This document shows, piece after piece, positions 24,370 to 36,675 of a stretch of DNA of 64,000 nucleotides. The stretch covers positions 43,809,570 through 43,873,569 of the forward strand of contig CM046294.1 of the NCBI GenBank assembly GCA_025267735.1, written 5' to 3'. The position numbers were made by a program, and so were the translations under genes. The stretch comes from Mactra quadrangularis (lineage: Eukaryota; Mollusca; Bivalvia; Venerida; Mactridae). How positions within the stretch are numbered: the stretch's first letter is position 1; each line of letters starts with the position of its first letter. Under the pieces are notes generated by a model. That model was not told the origin of the DNA, did not search any database, and saw only the letters and a program-made list of their open reading frames with translations.

Positions 24370-24742
24370 CAGTACCCACAAAAAGTTTGGAGACAAAAGG
24401 AATTTACTATAATTCTTCAATTTGATGATTATTTTCCCTGAATCATTATTATTAAAATATTTAAGTATGTTTTTTATAAAATGAAAACAAATTTTATGAT
24501 AGCAACGCATTCATAAGATTCAGCATCTGACACCCTATAAACCTCCAAAACCATGTTTATTGTAATTATTTTCCATAACGAAGCTTTTATGTTATTTTGT
24601 AGTCTCAGTTAAAATAAAATGATAACCAAAAAGTAATGCAAAGGTTCAAAGCATTTCATAATAAACAGTCATCAAATTTTAGATAAAAGTTATTCAGTAG
24701 GCCTACAATCTGAAATTGTCTCCGTACTTTTGGTTGGTACTG
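24370..24742. mobile_element. Tc1/mariner-like MITE, 373 bp
   Basis: Left end CAGTACCCACAAAAAGTTTG and reverse complement of the right end CAGTACCAACCAAAAGTACG, both followed by GAGACAA. TA dinucleotides flank both ends, as expected for Tc1/mariner insertion. It contains no transposase frame. Confidence 0.8.
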
Positions 24743-24870
24743 TAGTACTGAAAAAAAACAAGGATTATAAAAAATAAGTTAAGAACCTGTTGTTTTGTTT
24801 TGTTTCAGTTTGATATAGCTATACTTGCTTCATGTAACGGTTTTCGATACGCACTTCAAATCAAACGTGC

Positions 24871-25018
24871 TATTGTTCGTTTTTTCTCAACTGTCAAAGT
24901 TTGAATAATTTTATGGTGAATGATTACACACTATCTCAATATCACGAGTGTTAGACAAAGAGCAATTAGTCACCGTGAAATTATTCATGTTTTGACAGTG
25001 GAGAAGAAACGAACAATA
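24871..25018. mobile_element. 148-bp hairpin MITE
   Basis: The left arm ATTGTTCGTTTTTTCTCAAC, TGTCAAAGTTTGAATAATTT is the inverse of the right arm AAATTATTCATGTTTTGACA, GTGGAGAAGAAACGAACAAT. Arms are about 48 bp with about 50 bp between. Confidence 0.75.
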
Positions 25019-25766
25019 CAGTTATACACCCTCGTAAACTAGTTCCTACGAACCAAAGTTTTATCATATTAACAAAAAATGTAAGTTTCATCAAAACGTG
25101 ATGGAAATGAACTTTCTTATAGACATGCTGAGTAAATTTGTTGATTAATATTCAAAGTGTATCCCACGAGTTAAATCATGTCCCAGGGCTCTGTGACATT
25201 AAATGCACGCATGACCTATCGACTACAAAAATATTAAAAATTTAAAGTATAAAACACTGAGTGATGTAATAATTAAAATATTCATTACAATATAATGAGC
25301 ACGTGCCCTGAGGTCATACGTGACGTCATAATCACACGAGACATATCATTTTATACATGTTTCATGAAATTGTTAACTAACTGATTAATTGAATACCAAT
25401 TTGTAAAGAAAGTTGACAGACGACTTGTTGGTCATCAACAAAATATCCCCATCACTTGTCTACCCTTTATATGAGATGTCCAAACGCTTTAATTAATTAT
25501 TTCTTAATTAGTCTGCAAAGTTTAAACACCAAATTACATGTATTAATTATCATAATTAATTATTTGAATAGTATTCTTGCACATTTTAAAACGGTGTACC
25601 TAAAGTACACAAAAGAGCGTAAAGTGGCGTAAAGTTTATGCACCATTTAATTAAAATTTAATCACTCGATTTAAAATTAATTTATCTTAAACCTTTTATT
25701 TGTTATATAGACTTTGTGATTTTTGTTTCGTCGGCAGTGATTCTTCAAGTATTTTGTTGAAGGAAT

Positions 25767-28700
25767 ATGGATGTTTTGACCATCACGATTGGTAAGTACA
25801 CGCTTAAAATTATTTATATGTAATGCATGTATACAACAATACTTGAAATTTTGAATTATGGGTATAATTTTATTCACAAGCATTTTAGTAATAAGTTTGC
25901 GCGGTTCGCAGAAATGCAATAAAATTATGTCTCAAAAATGCGGAAATTAACTTGCATAAAAAATGCTTGGTACATATTGATTTTATTGCCATTGTGAACG
26001 ATTGTGTGAGTTCAACCCTAATACAATCGCTACCTTACTATATACTTAACAATTCTACACTAGTAGGTCATCGGCTCTGGTCATCAAATATAGCCGTGTT
26101 TGAATATCTTCGGTCATTTTTCATTTTTCTATGACTCATTTTCTCAAAATAATTTCATGAATTATTTATACTAGATTTTTCATTTATTTTCAGTTTTTAA
26201 CATATTCATTATATGTTACGGTCAACCACCGCCAATAATGCCAAACCCAGGACCTGGCATGCCACCTGTAGCCAGACTACCAACCGGGGGACGTGCCCCA
26301 CCGAGAGTATTACCAAATACCAATGGTAACCAACCACCGCCGGTTTCAAACCCGAACACAAGACCTAATACAAGAGTGAATCCTAGACAAGGTATACCTA
26401 ACATGCCGGGTACCAGCACTGGAGGTCAGTGTACGTCCACGGGTAGAGACACCATAGCTAGATGCATTCAGGTAGGAATATTATGTTTAACTCCAATATG
26501 AGTGTATTAACCCATTGTTTCAATACTCACTACAGTAAATCAGGCCCTAGTTTCACGAAAAAATCTCAACTTTGTACTCAAACTCAATCTTATGTTTTGA
26601 TCTTTATTAATTTTTTACTTATTTAATTAATATTACAACAAATGTAGTATCATTAGACACCATAATAGTGATTTTAAAAACTGTATTATATAAAATAAAA
26701 CTGACTTACATATTTGGATAAGGTTTAATTTTATTGTATTGATTTGAGTCTGTTAATGAACTGTTGAGTTTAGTCTTAAGTGAAAATTGAGTTTGTGGCT
26801 TTAATTTTACAATCAAACCCATGATATTTTAGTTCATACATTGTATCTATTATCATTATAATGATCATCTAATATCAGCCATTCCAAATACATTTACATG
26901 CTATTTACAGACCAAAAACACTTGAGTCTGTTAAATATTGAGTTCGTTCTTAAGTGCTTTTTTGTGAAACTGGGCCCAGGGCTGTACTCACTATCGACCA
27001 TCGAGTATTTAAATCAGCAGGGTTAATACATGCGTCTCTGATAGTTGAATAAAATTCACTAATGTTCCAATACACTTAGTATCACAGGCGGTCGGCACAT
27101 TCGGAACACCCTCGACCTTTCATGAATGAATAATCTCGGAAGGATTCGTGGGGGGTCTTCACCGGATTTTGGTGATTTTACTACCTACGCGAGGCGAAGC
27201 ACGTAACGGTTACGCAAAATAGTTCTTGTAGTTTACACACAGATCTTTGTCTAAACATGTTTATTTGTTTTAAATTGAAGCAAATATTGTTCATCGGTAT
27301 CATTGAACTATGTAATTTTTAATTTACGGATTAAAAACGGAACTTCAGTCATCGCCTAAGCGATCGTGTATTTGTTTACATAGTGTCAAAATGGTGCCTA
27401 AATATGTCCGTCTCCGAGATTATTCGTGTAGCGAATGGCCGAGGATGTTCCGAATGGCGGTCGGCAAAAACACAACAGTGTTTTTGAATCGGGACCGTGC
27501 TGACCGCTTGTTGCCAATATCATTAAAAAAACTCAATTTTTTATCGAATTTATTACTCACATTTACATTCTCATGGACGTTACAATTCACTAGAGCTTTC
27601 AAGGACTGTTGTATCGAGTGTCAACTGTATCAGTGCAAATTTGTGTTGGACTACATGAACTATTCACCAGTTCTCATGTGCATATCAATCTTATTTTGTT
27701 GAGTAATTAAAGTCACTTGTCATGTCCAGTGACAAATTAATATATAAATGTGAACATCATGACACCCTCTATAATGTATGGGGACTGGTTATTGATACTA
27801 GTGCATTCTTGGCTATATCATTTACATCATGATGTTCAGTAAACTTCGATCCCAGTAAACAGGCATCATATAGATCGCTGTCATAAAATAAGGAATTCTC
27901 GGGCAAGGAATTTACGATTTGGTCCAAATAGGCTGGACTCACTCTATAATGCTTTTCATTATGTTCCACAGTCGAGAACGTTTTAATCTCACAAGTCTTA
28001 AAGATTCCGTTTTCAAAGCAAATGAAATTAACATCTCAAGTTTAATTGTTTGTGCACCTATACCTAGGTGGAAAACCACAAAAACAACACAAAGAGTGAT
28101 CAAGCAGTGAATGTTTTGGCTTTAAATCAATGCAATCTCTTAGCCTTTTGTACAGAGACGGGCTTACTGATATCTCCACAGTCTATTAATAGAATGATCC
28201 CTCAGTGGTTAAGGGTCGTGAGTTTGAACCCAGCTATAGACTGAGCATGTTGAGATATTTATATTTATATAGTAGCTCAATACCATTGGAGCACGGGAGT
28301 ACGTGAAATTTGTACTACATATGGTTTGATCTGATTATTGACAAAGGAGCGGCAAGCCAACAAAACATCAGAATAATTATGTGCTAACTAGTCTACAGCA
28401 TTCTTTAGTTACAAATAGTTTTGTACAAGATATTTTGAGCTAACTCCGGTCGAACTTTGCAGGCTTTATTATGAAGAACTGTAGAATCATATTTTATATT
28501 ATTATTATCACCCTATTACAGACAAATGGAGGTATAACTATGCAAGATCTAATATCTGTATTATCAGAAGGAAGTCAGGGTGGACCTTTACCAAGAAATT
28601 CTGCACAAATCAGCTCAGCTGTCTGCAGGTATATATTTATATAGTTTTTTAAGTCTCAATGTTTAGACGACCTTTAGTATTGGAATCAATAGATATATGT

Positions 28701-31700
28701 GTATATTAGCAAAGGATATTCATCAACTTAGGTGTAGGCCTAAGATCTATTTTCATTTCACCGAGGGAGCTCAGAAAACATATTTTCAAGCGTGGAACGG
28801 CTACAAGTGAATAATGTCATTTTCTGAGCTCATGATTTGACAGAAAATTTGAGCTCACATCAAAATTGATGAATATTCTGTTTCTTCCGAGTTTCATTGA
28901 TGTTCTATTTTAGATATTTTACGCAAATATAACACAATTTCCTTTCTCTTTTGTTCTATTAGAGATTTGTGTTCGCAAATATTACATAATGTCTTTTCTC
29001 CTCCATGATGACGTCATTTATCTTTTTATATGACGTCAATTTAACATTTTTACTGCAGTGAAAATATTTTCACGACAGTGAGAAATTTAAGATTTTATAT
29101 CATAATAATTATTTTAAACGTCATATTCAACACATATTAATGTCATATATACGACGGCCAGCTCTTCCTACTATAGGTTTCTTGGACACTTTTCTATCAC
29201 CAGTACTAACTTACCCTACCAAGAGGCCGACAACTCATGTATAGGGTATGACCTACCGCGACCAGGCTCGAACCCGCGATCTCCGGATTTGAAGTCATAC
29301 ATGCTAACCACTACGCCACGGCCGCGGCTTTATCATAATTAAGATATCTAAATCAATTTTTTCTACATTTTAGATCTCAAGGTACAATTATTGGATGTAT
29401 ATTTTCTGGAATCAGTGGACTACGTAGTTCTACACCGTGTACAACAAACAATCAGGAATATGTTAGATTGGAACAAGAGACAGTTGGCATCGTGTCTGGT
29501 ATACAACAAACTTGTGGTAAAGGTAAGTTACCCAACCATTGTCATCGATGTATGTTCATATCTTAGCCAATCTGATTAAAACTCGATCTTAATTCACAAT
29601 TCGCCAACTCTCTAATTGGAAATCTAGCTATTTCGTTATGAGGGTCACGTAAAGATGACCTTTTCTCATTATAATATTTATGACGTAATCATGTGTTAAG
29701 TAATCTGTTAAATCGTCTACGTCACGAAATTAAAATTCCACGATTGAAAATAGAACAATTCTAGTGGTGGGGTAAACAAATGTGATCCATCCACTGAATT
29801 TAATCCATGATAAAAAGATATGTATATAATATTTCTTTTTATTCAGCAATTCAAATCATTTCAAATTTATTATTTCACTGTTTTATTTTCTATTGTTAGG
29901 ACCCCTTCCAGCCCCTGATGCTTGCCATAGAAATCTACATAACAATTTACGTCAATGTTACACAGAAGTAGGCTTAAATGCTGAACTATTTACACCTAAC
30001 AGTTCTACAGTGTTCCGAGCCTCAGGACCCAGTGAATTTATTGGTGCCATCATCGGACAAGACGCTAAGAGTGCTGGGAAATTTTGCAAGTGAGTAATAA
30101 TTAGTTTCATTCATACAACATACGCCAGGCACAGCTCTAAACCAATGGCACTATCGGTTCTTACATATAGAATTATAGTGTCTCGGTTGGATCGCGACCG
30201 TGCCGTCCACCTTTCGTTAATACCATGAAACGCATATTTTGAGTACAGAGTTTTTTATCCCGAAATGTCCAAGCTATCAGTTATCTTGCCTTCACTATGT
30301 AACCAAATCATCATGTAAGACCCCTAACTAGGCAAGATCGTCTTCACTTTCAAGCCAGTCATTAAGTTCACCTGTTGCAGAGTATGAACTAAATAACAGG
30401 GCACTCTCAGATGTTTATCCAGTTGGTCAACCAAAGTTTTTTCATAGGGGAGATTGACCTTCTCCAAAAATATTTATTTCAATTTTCATTTTCAACTTTT
30501 TATAATATCTTTTCTTTTAAATTTTTAACACAACCCCACCCTCTGACTTTTTCCGAGGGTTAGGATTTTTTTGTTTATTTAGACATACCGTTTCTTTCTT
30601 TACTAGCCAAGTTTTATTTCTACGTTCACTATTTTTTAAGAAATGAAAAATTATACTCCTTTCTAAAAAAAAAAAAAATACATGCAATTTTATAATAATC
30701 AACTAAACATAATAGAAACTATTACTAATAAATACTAAACAGTCGCTACGGCAACATTTATATTATGTTGCTAGAGTATTTTTTAAATAATGATCATTGA
30801 AAGAAACAAATTTATGAAATTTCAGAAGCTGGTTTTCACCCAAGATGAAACGGTATGTCTTATTTTTATGTACAGTTTTTTTTAAAGTAAATACTGAATA
30901 TGTTTACAAGAACATCAAACTACATCATTGTTCTTGATTTTTGTTTCAAAGAGAGTACACGTAATTGAAATTATTTAATTTTAATGATAGTCGTAGGATG
31001 CCCATCGTTTTGTAATCCCATTTAGGAAAACCTACACTGTTTTATAGAACATAAGTAAAATGTCCTAGATTGTTGAAGAATAGAAGGACATACTGATCAA
31101 ACATACTCTAGAGTCATTAATACGAAATCTCGTAGGAGATTGGAGCCAAAATAAATTTAATTATTAAAATCATGATTACCATGAACTTTTGAAACGTGGG
31201 TTTGACACAGAAAATTTGAAATCTCACAATGAATAAATCACCAGTACTTCAAACATTATTGATATGCCATAGTTGACGTTCAACAATATTGGAGAGAGAT
31301 CAATCTCAAATTCACTTTTCACTTTGCCACTCTGGAAAACATTGAAAGGGTCAAGGAATTTGTATGCGTTGAGTTTTTATATGTTCATCATATATTTTCA
31401 ATGTACAAGTATACAAAATTTCTTTGTTAAACAATAAAAGCAAGAAAACAATGTGTCTAATAAGTTTATTTGTGTTTTATTTTCACAGGGTTAAAGGTAA
31501 ACTATTTGAATGTATGAAGAAAGTGATAGAGCAATGTTCTGGTGCCATGGAAATATTAGCTTTAAGTGGGTACGAACAAGAAGCTTTGCAGAAAGGAATT
31601 GATGTTTTATGTCATGATGTTGGAGGTATGAACACCTTTAATTTGTATATATTTCATGCTTGAAATCATATATTTAAATTATGAATGGGCGTGGCTTGGA

Positions 31701-33258
31701 TATATATCAGGTATAAAGGGCGTGACTAAGTTTTAAATCATGCAAAGAGGGCGGGCTATATAAGCAAAGTGTATTGTGGGCGGTGCTTAGTGTTACATCC
31801 ATCATGTATAGTCTGTGGGGAAAAGTTTCAAATCATGTATTGTGAGCATGACTTATTGCTACACCATCAATGTAGGCCCGAGTTAGTGGAAATACTGAAA
31901 GAATTTAAATACAGGAATAAGTAACATTATCAGTCAAATTGTTACATCCTAAGACTAGGCGGATATTTCTAAATGATTCAGAGTAGTAGACTATACAGAG
32001 TAGGTTTGCAAATAGTTACATTATTAGAATCCAGGAGAAGGATGGACATGGTTAAGTGTTAAATCCTCAGAGTTAGCGTAGCTTAATGCTTCATAACCAA
32101 AGTGGGCGTGACAACGAGGTCACATAGTCAAAATTACTTCATTAAATTCATCCGGTTGGCAAATGTTTGCCTGACCAAATGTAACTACATAGTAGCATGA
32201 AATAACATTAAAATTCGTCAATACTTAACTCTTATGTACAATACTTGATTATTATAATTATATTTTCAGTTTACGTAGATGGTCTACGATGTTTTCAGAA
32301 TCCTTCTCAACAAGTACAAAGATGTTATAATACATTAGTTACTAGATTAACAGAATTATCAACAGAACAAATTAGACAATCAATGCCAATGAATACATTC
32401 TACAATAAATATTGCCAGTAAGTATACATCTAACATAAATTTCTGTCTCATCTTGGGTTGGGGTCGCAACATTACACCACCATTAAACAAGATGCCATCA
32501 CCAACTCTGTCCAAGAGTGTTTCATTTCTTTACCTACAACGCCAAGCTTAGACAACATAGGTATCCTGCCAACAGTGGCACGTTATTAATACATGTTTAC
32601 ATTTACTTGTGGTTTTTTACAGTTCAGACCAGGACGTGCTCTAATTGAACATCGTCTGGTTCGAAGTTAAAGAACCAAAAACCTCTTGAATAAAATAATC
32701 TTTGGGATAGTAATTTTATTAATCACCATGATTGGTAAAAAACATAATATTCTACATACAATTGCCATTGCCATGAATATTGTAAATGACTGAGGACATA
32801 CGAAATACCATTTTTGCCAAAAAATTGTGTGTTCCCTATTTAATAGGAAAATACTGAACAATTCAAGAATGTTTTTGCAAGAATAATGCTGACATTGTAA
32901 ACAGCTTATCCATTTCCTAAGTGCTATTACTTTAGATCACATATAATACAGCTCTATGCATGAAAAACTAACTTCATTTTCTCATCATTTCAGGTTACGT
33001 CTAAACCATATGGAATGTGAAATGAACACATGGAAAAGTCAATGTACGAAGAAAGCCGTAGGCTTAAAAACAGAATATGAATGTAATTTGTTACCTTCAA
33101 CTTGTAAAAATGATCGTGGCATACAATCCAGGTTACAGCAAACATGTGCTATAGAACGTTTTGAGCGCCATCTACGATCTGGATCATCGAGAAGCTTTTC
33201 ATACTCTTCAGTGATCATGACTATATTAAGTATGGCTGCTGTATTTTTGATTTTGTGA
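25767..33258 (+). CDS. secreted, probably GPI-anchored protein with proline-rich N-terminus and three six-cysteine repeats
   Basis: Eight exons: 25767-25791, 26194-26471, 28522-28628, 29374-29522, 29900-30089, 31489-31625, 32270-32417, 32994-33258; 432 aa in one frame, all GT-AG. Residues 1-18 are a signal peptide (MDVLTITIVFNIFIICYG) split by intron 1. Residues 19-87 are Pro/Gly/Asn-rich and cysteine-free. Three repeats follow. Repeat 1 has C88, 99, 136, 145, 159, 184; repeat 2 has C195, 206, 249, 258, 266, 291; repeat 3 has C303, 314, 344, 353, 362, with extra cysteines after. Every repeat opens C-x10-C, has C-x8-C in the middle, and has a phase-2 intron directly after the third cysteine codon. 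The C-terminus (HLRSGSSRSFSYSSVIMTIL then MAAVFLIL) looks like a GPI-attachment signal, so a cell-surface protein is inferred. The spacing is reminiscent of nematode DUF19-type domains, but I cannot confirm that. Confidence 0.85.
26543..26977. mobile_element. MITE with GGCCC-AGTTTCAC ends, about 435 bp
   Basis: The left end GGCCCTAGTTTCACGAAAAA and the reverse complement of the right end GGGCCCAGTTTCACAAAAAA match. Interior words CTCAAACTCAATC and TTGAGTTTAGTC repeat in opposite orientations. It is inserted in intron 2 of the six-cysteine gene. Confidence 0.75.
27098..27456. mobile_element. complete CATTCGGAAC element with 10-bp target duplication
   Basis: Begins CATTCGGAACACCCTCGACC and ends GGCCGAGGATGTTCCGAATG, which are inverted repeats. 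GCGGTCGGCA is duplicated exactly on both sides (27088-27097 and 27457-27466). It lies in intron 2 of the six-cysteine gene. Partial relatives are at 17738, 18263, 21935 and 23650. A target duplication of 9-10 bp suggests a Mutator-like origin. A 103-residue open frame overlapping the right end is a by-product. Confidence 0.85.
29150..29332 (-). mobile_element. tRNA-derived SINE, reverse orientation
   Basis: On the plus strand: GGTTTCTTGGACACTTTTCT, GAGGCCGACAACTCATGTAT, AGGGTATGACCTACCGCGAC, GGCTCGAACCCGCGATCTCC and GCTAACCACTACGCCACGG. This is the inverse of the SINE at 5297-5450. It sits 40 bp before the acceptor of exon 29374-29522. Confidence 0.85.
31683..32120. repeat. degenerate GGGCGTGGCTTAGTGTTA minisatellite
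   Basis: Recurring words GGGCGTGGCTTGG, GGGCGTGACTAAGTTTTAAA, GGGCGGTGCTTAGTGTTACA, TGTGAGCATGACTTATTGCT and GGGCGTGACAACGAGG, spaced about 40-60 bp, with ATCATG(T/C)A between them. It fills most of the intron 31626-32269 of the six-cysteine gene. Confidence 0.6.
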
Positions 33259-33340
33259 TAGATCATTTTTGTAGTTTTTATTTCGTTTTATTTATTTTGT
33301 TCATTGAAAGCCATCAATATTTTTGTTTAAATAAAAAAGT
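33259..33340 (+). other. 3' UTR and polyadenylation signal of the six-cysteine gene
   Basis: AATAAA at 33330-33335, about 72 bp after the stop codon, in a T-rich context. A short 3' UTR is therefore plausible. Confidence 0.6.
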
Positions 33341-36300
33341 TCCATGATATGTTGTCACCACAGACCACAAGTATCAGTATTTGTGCCCAATGATTGGCAT
33401 AAAGTTGATGCACTCTACCCTTAACCTGCTGAAATAGACTTGTCCTGTCTTAAATTTGGAGCAATTCAAATTCAAATCAAGGGAGATCTGCTCATAAATT
33501 AAAAAAGCCAGGCTGAGAAGGCAGGATTATAGAGTCGAGCTAGACTGTGCAAAAGTTGAGCTTGCCAGGCTACCTTGTACAAATGTGGGCTGGCTAAGCA
33601 CAATGCTGATGCCAAAAGCATTGCCTTTTTGCCTTCAGCACAGTGAGGGAGGTAGCATACACTGATGTCTGAACCAAAAACGTTAGTTTTTGAAATGTAT
33701 ATAATTGAATACCAAATTGATTGTAAATATATATTCTTTGTATATAACTGTGTATAAAATATTGTACATTTTTATAAAATGCTTTTTGTATTGAAATTAA
33801 ATCTTTATTCAATGTTTATAGTGAATGCAAGCATAATAATACTTTTTTTTAAAAAACATTGTTTTTTTAATCATGACCCAAACATCCAGGGTTTGTAACC
33901 CATCACTTACTAGGGATTAAAACTTGCAAATCAAAATGGTGATGGATTCCTTTTTTATTAGATCAATTTGTTTTATTCAGTTTTATGTTTTTGCATGAAA
34001 ATTCACAATTTAATTGGTGTTTTTTGGTGAGAATTACTTTTGAAGATTTTTTTGTAACTTTTATACACTGTAGAACATGTATATTTGTATATATCATTAT
34101 TTTATACTTAAACAAATAAGAAAAGTTAAATAAAAAACAATATTTATGTATGACCTGTGTTGTATTTTCATTCATTATGACATACTGTATATCGGCATCC
34201 ATTTTGTATTGGCTCATTTGACAGGCCTTAAAACATTGAACACGTCATAATATGCCGTCAATAGATAACCCCAAATATTGTGTAACAGAAATCAACTTGA
34301 TGTTAGCCAGTACTGTAAAACTAAAACTAGTCAAGTCTGGCATCCAATAGCTGCTCTTACAATCAAATTACAGTCATTTGCAGTATTCACACTAAATGTT
34401 AGCACTAGCCTATGTTTTTTATGTAATACAGTTAAACAAAAATTATCAACTAGCATAACAGTATGATATAAGTAAGTCTCACTAGCCCTAATTAATGTTC
34501 ACAAGTCCTGGGCTTATCAGTAGTGATTATTCTAAAAATTAGAAAAGGGCAGGGAGGCAGAAAAAAGGGGCAGGACATTTCCAAGGGTAAATGTTCTAAT
34601 GTAACTATTTATTTATTGGAGTTAACGCCGTGTCAACACAATTTAGGTCATTTTACGGCGTCCAGCACACCTAACCTAGCTTTCCTGGACCATTGTCTAT
34701 AACCATTACTCACCTACCCTTGCATAAGGCCGGAAACTTCTCCATATTAACTAACCAAAGGAGGAAAATCAATAAAATTGTCAAATTTTCATGGAAGGGT
34801 ATAACCTCCCCGGGTGGGATTCGAACCCGCATCCCCTCAGACACGAGATTCTAATGTAACTATTACTGCATAGAAAGAAGCTAAAAGAGGCAGGGAGGAG
34901 AGACAAAGGGCAGGGTGCAGCATACATAATAAAACTGCATCACTCTCCGTAAACAGATATCCTGTAGAGCATTGTTGTACAGGCTCTCTACTTTCTCCGT
35001 TGAAGGTCACGTCGAGATGAACTTTGTGTCGACTAATCAATGCTTAGCTTTCATCTAGACGAAAACAATATTAAACACATTTTGATTTCGTAATTTCTAT
35101 TTTTAGACCAAGGTTGGCATGCTTATTTAACAGCAGTATCATTCACAGTCTGTGATATGGGCGGCTCATTTCAAATTGTGTGACGTAGACGATGAATATT
35201 ATGATGAGAAAAGGACACCTGAATGTGACCTTCGTTTGGAAAAGGCCAGATCTAAATTAGCGAGTATGCGAGTGTAAAATTTTAGATCAGGTTTTAATCA
35301 GATTGAAACTGCATGTGATGTTAATTAGCAAAAACAAAAACAATTATATAATCAACATTTATTAAAATATTCATCTTGAAAATATATGCATACATATAGA
35401 ACATGAAGCATGACTGACATGGTGATTATAGGTATGGGATTAAAAACATTAAAATCTTAAATGGTACATATTTGCGATCACTAATACGAACTTCAAAGTA
35501 AAAAACTATAGCCATAACATACTACAAACAAATACCCATTAACATAATTTAAACATAATGTACAAGACATTTATTTGACTATATTTACAAAATAATAAGA
35601 TATTAGTTCAATACAAAACAAGAATTATAAAGAGTTTAGAAAGCAAGGGCTGTTACTATGGGATTTGAAATCAGCTTAAAGAGGTCTGTCACTAAAGATA
35701 ATCAGATTCATTTTAACTCTCGATTATTCAATTTACAAAATTATTTTACACTCAAGTCTAAAGTGTCAATGTTTTATATTATTAATATTACAATATTACT
35801 GGTTATAGACCATGGTCCAGGAAAGCTAGGTTAGGTGCGCTGGCCATCATAAAATGATCTAAATTGGAGTTAATATGGCATTACACCCAGTTAAAAGAGA
35901 TACATTCTACTTGGTGATAATCATGAAAGGCTGAAATCCACTGAAGACTGTCAGTCCTGTTTTTACCAGACATAACAAGAATTTTATACACTGAAAATCT
36001 TAGTAACCATACAAATAATTACAGTACAATACATAGAACAGACTAGAATAACTCTATATCTTTTATACAGACATTCAAACTGTGGAAAGGAATACAAATA
36101 CAGGGTAAACAGGCGAGATGAATCATTTTTCATCCATGATATCATTTTTACTTTTATTTATACAAAACATTTTGTGAGTAATCATAATTTATCACTTAAC
36201 TAAAACATATACATAAGAAATAGTTAAACAGTCAAAATATTTGGCAAAATTACGATACTCAATGCCATTTATCTACATGAATGGGGCTTACTTTACACAG

Positions 36301-36389
36301 AGTAAGACTTATCTTAACAGATAAAATACATGCACATTTTTTAAAAACTTTTCCCCTTTTAAAAAGTCCTTCATAGCTCCCTTTGCTAC
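33341..36389. other. intergenic, repeats only
   Basis: No gene recognised. A SINE (reverse orientation) spans about 34605-34860. Around 35160-35310 an inverted copy of the repeat ending AATCTGATTAAAACYCGATC occurs, also seen at 18495 and 29570. The rest is AT-rich and may include the SRPRB 3' UTR, since that gene is transcribed leftward from 41478. Confidence 0.5.
34605..34860 (-). mobile_element. SINE copy, reverse orientation (ACGGCG family)
   Basis: On the plus strand: TTACGGCGTCCAGCACACCT, AACCTAGCTTTCCTGGACCA, TTGTCTATAACCATTACTCA, ATGGAAGGGTATAACC and GGGATTCGAACCCGCATCCC (inverted box B). Related to 13880-14070. Confidence 0.75.
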
Positions 36390-36605
36390 ATCTTTAGTAG
36401 CTCGAGTCAAATATCTAGTAGTCCAAGTAAAATATTTCAAGTTGCCCAAGTCAAATTATCCTATGCTAGTTGACCTAGTAAAATTTTTAGTGGCTATAGT
36501 AAAATTTTTGGTAATCCTAGACAATTTTATAGTTGACTAAACTGAAAACAGTAGTCTAGGACAAAACCACATCTAGTATCCTAGACATGAACTATGACCA
36601 ATAAC
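36390..36605. repeat. degenerate CTAGTAGTCCAAGTAAAAT repeat
   Basis: Six or seven variants of CTAGTAG(T/C)C(C/G)AAGTAAAAT, spaced about 28-36 bp, including CTAGTTGACCTAGTAAAATT and TAGTGGCTATAGTAAAATTT. It lies just downstream of the SRPRB stop codon, so it is probably within its 3' UTR. Confidence 0.65.
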
Positions 36606-36675
36606 AAACACTTAATAAACTAATATCTATTGTCTTTCAAGCAAATTTCCTAAAAACATAATTGACTTCCTATCT

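Larger units (their letters stand above)
20160..25766. other. intergenic repeat-rich region, no gene found
   Basis: No splice-bounded coding frame recognised across this stretch. It holds the SINEs and MITEs listed separately. A second SINE type (GACCATGGATTTTTATCAGG-like end) occurs around 22895-23215, with two overlapping or adjacent copies. The remainder is AT-rich. Confidence 0.5.

Noticed and set aside
26222..26419. Glycine-rich open frame on the minus strand
   Set aside because: It is the antisense of the proline-rich exon of the six-cysteine gene, whose frame has a signal peptide and matching splice sites.
27391..27702. 103-residue open frame beginning inside a MITE
   Set aside because: It starts in the right terminal repeat of the 27098-27456 element and continues into intron sequence. 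No family signature.
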